Shown here one piece after another: positions 60,887 through 64,000 of a stretch of DNA of 64,000 nt. The position numbers and the translations under genes were made by a program. The notes beneath the pieces are model-generated. The model worked only from the letters and a program-made list of their open reading frames with translations, had not been told where the DNA came from and searched no databases. Origin of the DNA: CAVRUF01 sp963716005 (lineage in GTDB: Bacteria; Actinomycetota; Thermoleophilia; Gaiellales; Gaiellaceae); contig OY970285.1 in the NCBI GenBank assembly GCA_963716005.1, forward strand, positions 682,001-746,000. Reading direction: 5' to 3'. Positions within the stretch are counted from its first letter, which is position 1. Each line of letters begins with the position of its first letter.

Positions 60887-62129
60887 GTGGGCTCCGAGGG
60901 CCATTCCGCGGCTTCACTCGTGCTCGTGGGAGCGTCCCACCGCACCGCTTCGCTCGACCTTCGCGAGCGGCTGCACCTGGCTCCGGATGCGGCGTTCCAG
61001 GTCGTCGCTCGGCTTGCGGAGGACGGTCTCGAGGCGGTCGTCCTGTCGACCTGCAACCGCACCGAGCTCTACGTCGCAAGCGACGATCCGGACATGGCCG
61101 CGACGCGTGCCCGGGCCGTGCTCGGCGATGCGGACTTCCTGATGGAGCTGCGCGGTGTCGACGCCGCACTGCATCTCTTCCGCGTCGCCGCGGGGCTCGA
61201 TTCGCTGCTTCCCGGCGAGTCGCAGATCCTCGGCCAGGTGCGCGAGGCGTACGAGCTCGCGGCCCAGGCCGACGCGACCGGCCCGGTTCTCTCCCGCGTC
61301 TTCGAGCTGGCGCTCCACGCGGGCAAGCGCGTCCGTCACGAGACCGGGGTGGGGACGCTGCCCGCCGCGATTCCGGCTGCGGCGGCGGCGTTGGCCGAAC
61401 GCACCGTCGGGCCGCTCTCCGGCAAACGGATCCTCCTGATCGGCGCGGGCAAGATGGGCTCGCTCGCGGCCACGAGCTTCCTCGAGCGCGGCGCCGAGAA
61501 GGTCTTCGTCGCGAACCACCGGCTCGAGCGCGCCGAGAAGCTCGCGGCGCAATTCGGCGGCGAGGCGGTTCCCTGGGATCGGATCACCGAGGAGCTCGAG
61601 CGCGCCGACGTGGTGCTCAGCTCGACGCGCTGCCCGGTCGTGATCCTCCACGCGGAGCAGGTCGAGGCCGCGCTTCGGGCCCGCGCCGGGCGAGCCGCTG
61701 CTGCTGGTCGACATCGCCGTGCCGCGCGACCTCGATCCCGCGATCGCCGACCTGCCCGGCTGCCGGCTCTACGACCTCGACGCGCTCGGGCCCGAGGCGG
61801 GGGACGCGATCGCGCACCAGGAGCAGGAGGTCGCGGCCGCCGAGGACGTCGTGCGCGAGGAGGCGGTCGAGTTCGGCGCGTGGCTCGCGTCGCTCGAGGT
61901 CGCGCCGATCGTGGCCGCGCTGCGCCAGCGTGCGGACGAGATCCGCGCCAACGAGCTCGCCCGCGCGCAGGGGCGGCTCGGCGGGCTCAGCGACGCGGAG
62001 CGCCGCTCGGTCGAGACGCTGACGGCGCAGATCGTCTCGAAGCTCCTCCACGAGCCGACGGTGCGGATGAAGGAAGGCCCGCCCGAGCACGCAGAGGCCG
62101 TCCGCGAGCTCTTCGCGCTGGATGACTGA
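60887..62129 (+). CDS. hemA: Glutamyl-tRNA reductase (frameshifted)
   Basis: HemA makes glutamate-1-semialdehyde from Glu-tRNA for heme. The N-terminal domain has LVGASHRTASLDLRERLHLA and the catalytic Cys in VVLSTCNRTELYVAS; LLPGESQILGQVREAYELAA and the NADPH domain ILLIGAGKMGSLAATSFLER follow. Near 61690 one extra G (GCCGGGCGAG for GCCGGCGAG) shifts the frame; LLLVDIAVPRDLDPAIADLP and the dimerisation helices resume in the next frame. The intact product is about 414 residues. GTG 60887 lies eight bases after TAGCGT. The gene overlaps hemL by eight bases. Confidence 0.9.
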
Positions 62130-63354
62130 TCTCTACGGGCGCGCCGTGGCGCGCATCCCGGGCGGCGTCAACTCGCCTGTTCGGGCGATGCAGGCGGTCG
62201 GGCTCGATGCGCCGCTGTTCGCGGAGCGCGGGGCGGACGCGTACCTCGAGACCGCGGACGGCGGGCGCTACGTGGACTGGGTCATGTCGTGGGGGCCGCT
62301 GCTCTTCGGGCACGCCGATCCCGAGACGGTGCGTGCCGTGACCGCGGCCGCCGCCGACGGGACGACCTTCGGAGTCTCGACCCGCGCCGAGGTCGAGCTC
62401 GCCGAGGAGATCTGCGACGCGGTGCCGTCGATCGAGATGGTGCGGCTCGTCTCCTCGGGGACCGAGGCGACGATGAGCGCGCTGCGGCTCGCCCGGGCGG
62501 CGACTAGGCGCGACCGCATCGTGAAATTCGCCGGCTGCTACCACGGGCACGTCGACGCGCTGCTCGCCGAGGCGGGGTCGGGCGTCGAGACGCTGGGGAT
62601 CCCGTCGACGCCGGGCGTTCCCGCCGCGGTTGCCGCGGACACGATCGTGGCGCCGTACAACGTCGTTCCTGCTTTGGACGAGACGGTTGCGGCCGTGATC
62701 GTGGAGCCGGTCGCCGGAAACATGGGCGTCGTCCCGCCCGAGCCGGGGTTCCTCGAGGGACTGCGAGCCGAGTGCGACCGCGTCGGCGCGCTGCTCGTGT
62801 TCGACGAGGTGATCACCGGGTTCCGCGTTGCGCGGGGCGGGGCGCAGGAGCGGTTCGGCGTCCAGCCCGACCTCACGGTCCTCGGGAAGATCGTCGGCGG
62901 CGGGCTGCCGGTGGGCGCGTTCGGCGGACGCCGTGACCTGATGGAGCTGCTCGCGCCGGCGGGGGACGTGTACCAGGCGGGGACGCTCTCCGGAAACCCG
63001 CTCGCGACCGCGGCCGGGCTGTCGGTGCTGCGGCGGCTGCGCGACGCGGCCGTGTACGAGGAGCTGGAGGCGCGCTCGGCGCGGCTCGCCGACGGGCTCG
63101 CGGCGTCCGGCGTCTGCGTCCAGCGGGTCGGCGCGATGCTGACGCTGTTCTGCCAGGCGGGCCCCGTGCGCGACCTCGAGGACGCCCGCGAGAGCGACAC
63201 GGATCGGTTCGCCGCGCTCTTCCGCCACCTGCTGGAGCTCGGGATCTACATCGCGCCGTCCCAGTTCGAGGCGTGGTTCGTGTCGCTCGCCCACGGCGAC
63301 GAAGAGATCAACCGAACCGTCGAAGCGGTCGGCGAGTTCTTCGCTGTGGACTGA
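62122..63354 (+). CDS. hemL: Glutamate-1-semialdehyde 2,1-aminomutase
   Basis: The PLP enzyme converts glutamate-1-semialdehyde to 5-aminolevulinate, directly after HemA. The 410-residue product begins with RIPGGVNSPVRAMQAVGLDA, continues with LVSSGTEATMSALRLARAAT, KFAGCYHGHVDALLAEAGSG, LLVFDEVITGFRVARGGAQ and the PLP Lys in TVLGKIVGGGLPVGAFGG. The ATG overlaps the hemA 3' end by eight bases, a tight translational link for a labile intermediate. Repeat copy B follows. Confidence 0.95.
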   Translation: MTDLYGRAVARIPGGVNSPVRAMQAVGLDAPLFAERGADAYLETADGGRYVDWVMSWGPLLFGHADPETVRAVTAAAADGTTFGVSTRAEVELAEEICDAVPSIEMVRLVSSGTEATMSALRLARAATRRDRIVKFAGCYHGHVDALLAEAGSGVETLGIPSTPGVPAAVAADTIVAPYNVVPALDETVAAVIVEPVAGNMGVVPPEPGFLEGLRAECDRVGALLVFDEVITGFRVARGGAQERFGVQPDLTVLGKIVGGGLPVGAFGGRRDLMELLAPAGDVYQAGTLSGNPLATAAGLSVLRRLRDAAVYEELEARSARLADGLAASGVCVQRVGAMLTLFCQAGPVRDLEDARESDTDRFAALFRHLLELGIYIAPSQFEAWFVSLAHGDEEINRTVEAVGEFFAVD

Positions 63355-63371
63355 TCGGCACAGATCCCGCG

Positions 63372-63475
63372 CATTTCGTGCCAGACACGTGCGCCTTTCC
63401 GGCTTAGGCTCTAGGCCGTAGGCGGGCGGGATCGGGAACCCGATGTCACACAGGCGCGCGAGTGCCCTAGAGCCT
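63372..63475 (+). repeat. Dispersed promoter/stem-loop module, copy B
   Basis: GTGCCAGACACGTGCG (63378-63393) equals copy A. CAGACA (63382-63387), a 17-base spacer beginning CGTGCGCCTTTCC, and TAGGCT (63405-63410) form the core. The block 63416-63443 matches copy C at 25 of 28 positions and includes the hairpin ATCGGG-AA-CCCGAT. A perfect 10-bp inverted repeat AGGCTCTAGG (63406-63415) / CCTAGAGCCT (63466-63475) bounds the element and ends at the lysA stop. No gene lies downstream on this strand, so it may give a small RNA or serve as the lysA terminator. Confidence 0.6.
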
Positions 63476-64000
63476 CAGGATTCCAGCGCCAGGAGGTCGT
63501 CGACCGTTTCCCGCCGGCGGATTTCTCTCGCTTCGCCGCCCGCTACGAGCACCGCGGCCGGGCGCGGGACAGCGTTGTACTGCGACGCCATCGCGAGCGT
63601 GTAGGCACCCGTGGCCGGGACTGCCAGGACGTCGCCGCGCGTCGGCTCCGGCAGCGGCACGCCCGAGGCCAGCACGTCGCCCGACTCGCAGTGCTTGCCC
63701 GCGACCGTGTAGAGCCCGTCCGGCTCCGCGTCGAACCGCCCGGCCACCGCCACGGTCGGTTCGGCGTCGTAGAGCTGCGGGCGCGGGTTGTCCGACATGC
63801 CTCCGTCGATGGCCACGTACGTCGTCGACTCGGACGCCTGCTTGACCACTCCGACCCGGTACAGCGTCACGCCCGCGGGCCCCACGACCGATCGCCCCGG
63901 CTCGACGATCAGCTCGGGTTCCGGCAACCCTGCGGCCTTCCACCGCGCGGCCACTCGCTCGCGCACCGCGCCCACGAACTCGGCGATCCCGGGAACGGAA
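63475..64000 (-). CDS. lysA: Diaminopimelate decarboxylase, C-terminal part
   Basis: The frame runs in from the window end and stops at 63477-63475. About 174 residues are seen, the beta-barrel domain of a group IV PLP decarboxylase: LIVEPGRSVVGPAGVTLYRV, YVAIDGGMSDNPRPQLYDAE, TVAGKHCESGDVLASGVPLP with the active-site Cys, and LAVPATGAYTLAMASQYNAV. These residues fit LysA, the last step of lysine synthesis, rather than ornithine or arginine decarboxylases. The N-terminal barrel with the PLP Lys lies outside the window. Confidence 0.9.
   Translation of the reverse strand, partial: SVPGIAEFVGAVRERVAARWKAAGLPEPELIVEPGRSVVGPAGVTLYRVGVVKQASESTTYVAIDGGMSDNPRPQLYDAEPTVAVAGRFDAEPDGLYTVAGKHCESGDVLASGVPLPEPTRGDVLAVPATGAYTLAMASQYNAVPRPAAVLVAGGEAREIRRRETVDDLLALES

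Overview
The window is very GC-rich and gene-dense and reads as chromosomal DNA of an actinobacterium, most likely a deep-branching lineage such as Thermoleophilia. This is inferred from coenzyme F420 biosynthesis with a fused FbiC, WhiA, an actinobacterial-type HemQ, GlpX-type fructose bisphosphatase, GTG/TTG starts and many apparently leaderless genes. No rRNA, CRISPR array, prophage or transposase gene is visible.

Layout. 1-5.5 kb: two tandem PQQ-dependent sugar dehydrogenases, then a tightly overlapped threonine operon (hom-thrC-thrB) ending in a sulfurtransferase. 5.5-10.1 kb: FAD monooxygenase and ornithine-cyclodeaminase-like enzyme, divergent from an HMG-CoA-lyase-like gene; a stand-alone HTH-Clp N-domain protein; a nuclease lipoprotein. 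10.2-17.8 kb: a catabolic region with mmsA, agmatinase-like, F420-type luciferase-like oxidoreductase, N-carbamoyl amidohydrolase and dihydropyrimidinase. 17.9-19.8 kb: a secreted Gly-rich protein. 19.8-27.7 kb: F420 biosynthesis (fbiC, fbiD, fbiA, npdG, fbiB) interrupted by a heme peroxidase and an MBL hydrolase. 27.7-36.6 kb: DedA, tRNA-Leu, adenylate cyclase, Bcp, HemQ, UvrC and membrane proteins. 36.6-44.5 kb: pruA, ogt, whiA and the glycolytic block gapA-pgk-tpiA-gpmI. 44.5-48.5 kb: a sigma factor converging on a Ser/Thr kinase with a coupled lipoprotein, a phosphoesterase and an M48 protease. 48.5-54.4 kb: argS, an EEP nuclease, a hydrolase, glpX, fba, an orphan Flp pilin and tRNA-Gly. 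54.5-60.8 kb: two MMPL transporters around a secreted TIM-barrel/PKD/PASTA protein. 60.9-64 kb: hemA-hemL and the 3' part of lysA.

Three architectural signals stand out. First, about 25 genes have a TANNNT-like -10 hexamer only 5-9 nt before the start codon, the signature of leaderless transcription; in three cases the upstream TAG stop codon is itself the first half of that hexamer. Second, six convergent gene pairs interlock their stops in the 4-bp palindrome CTAG, and two more overlap by 4 bp as CTAA or TTAA. Third, a dispersed non-coding module recurs: -35 CAGACA-like, a spacer of exactly 17 bp beginning CGTG(CG), a -10 box, then a G-rich stem-loop. Two copies share a 28-nt leader block and one copy supplies the C-terminal tail of a GrpB-family gene.

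About a dozen conserved genes (fbiC, npdG, fbiB, pruA, pgk, argS, hemA, two MMPLs and others) carry single-base frameshifts, mostly an extra G or C. Because several are essential housekeeping genes, assembly or sequencing indels are the likeliest cause, and coordinates of those genes should be read as the span of the intact homologue.
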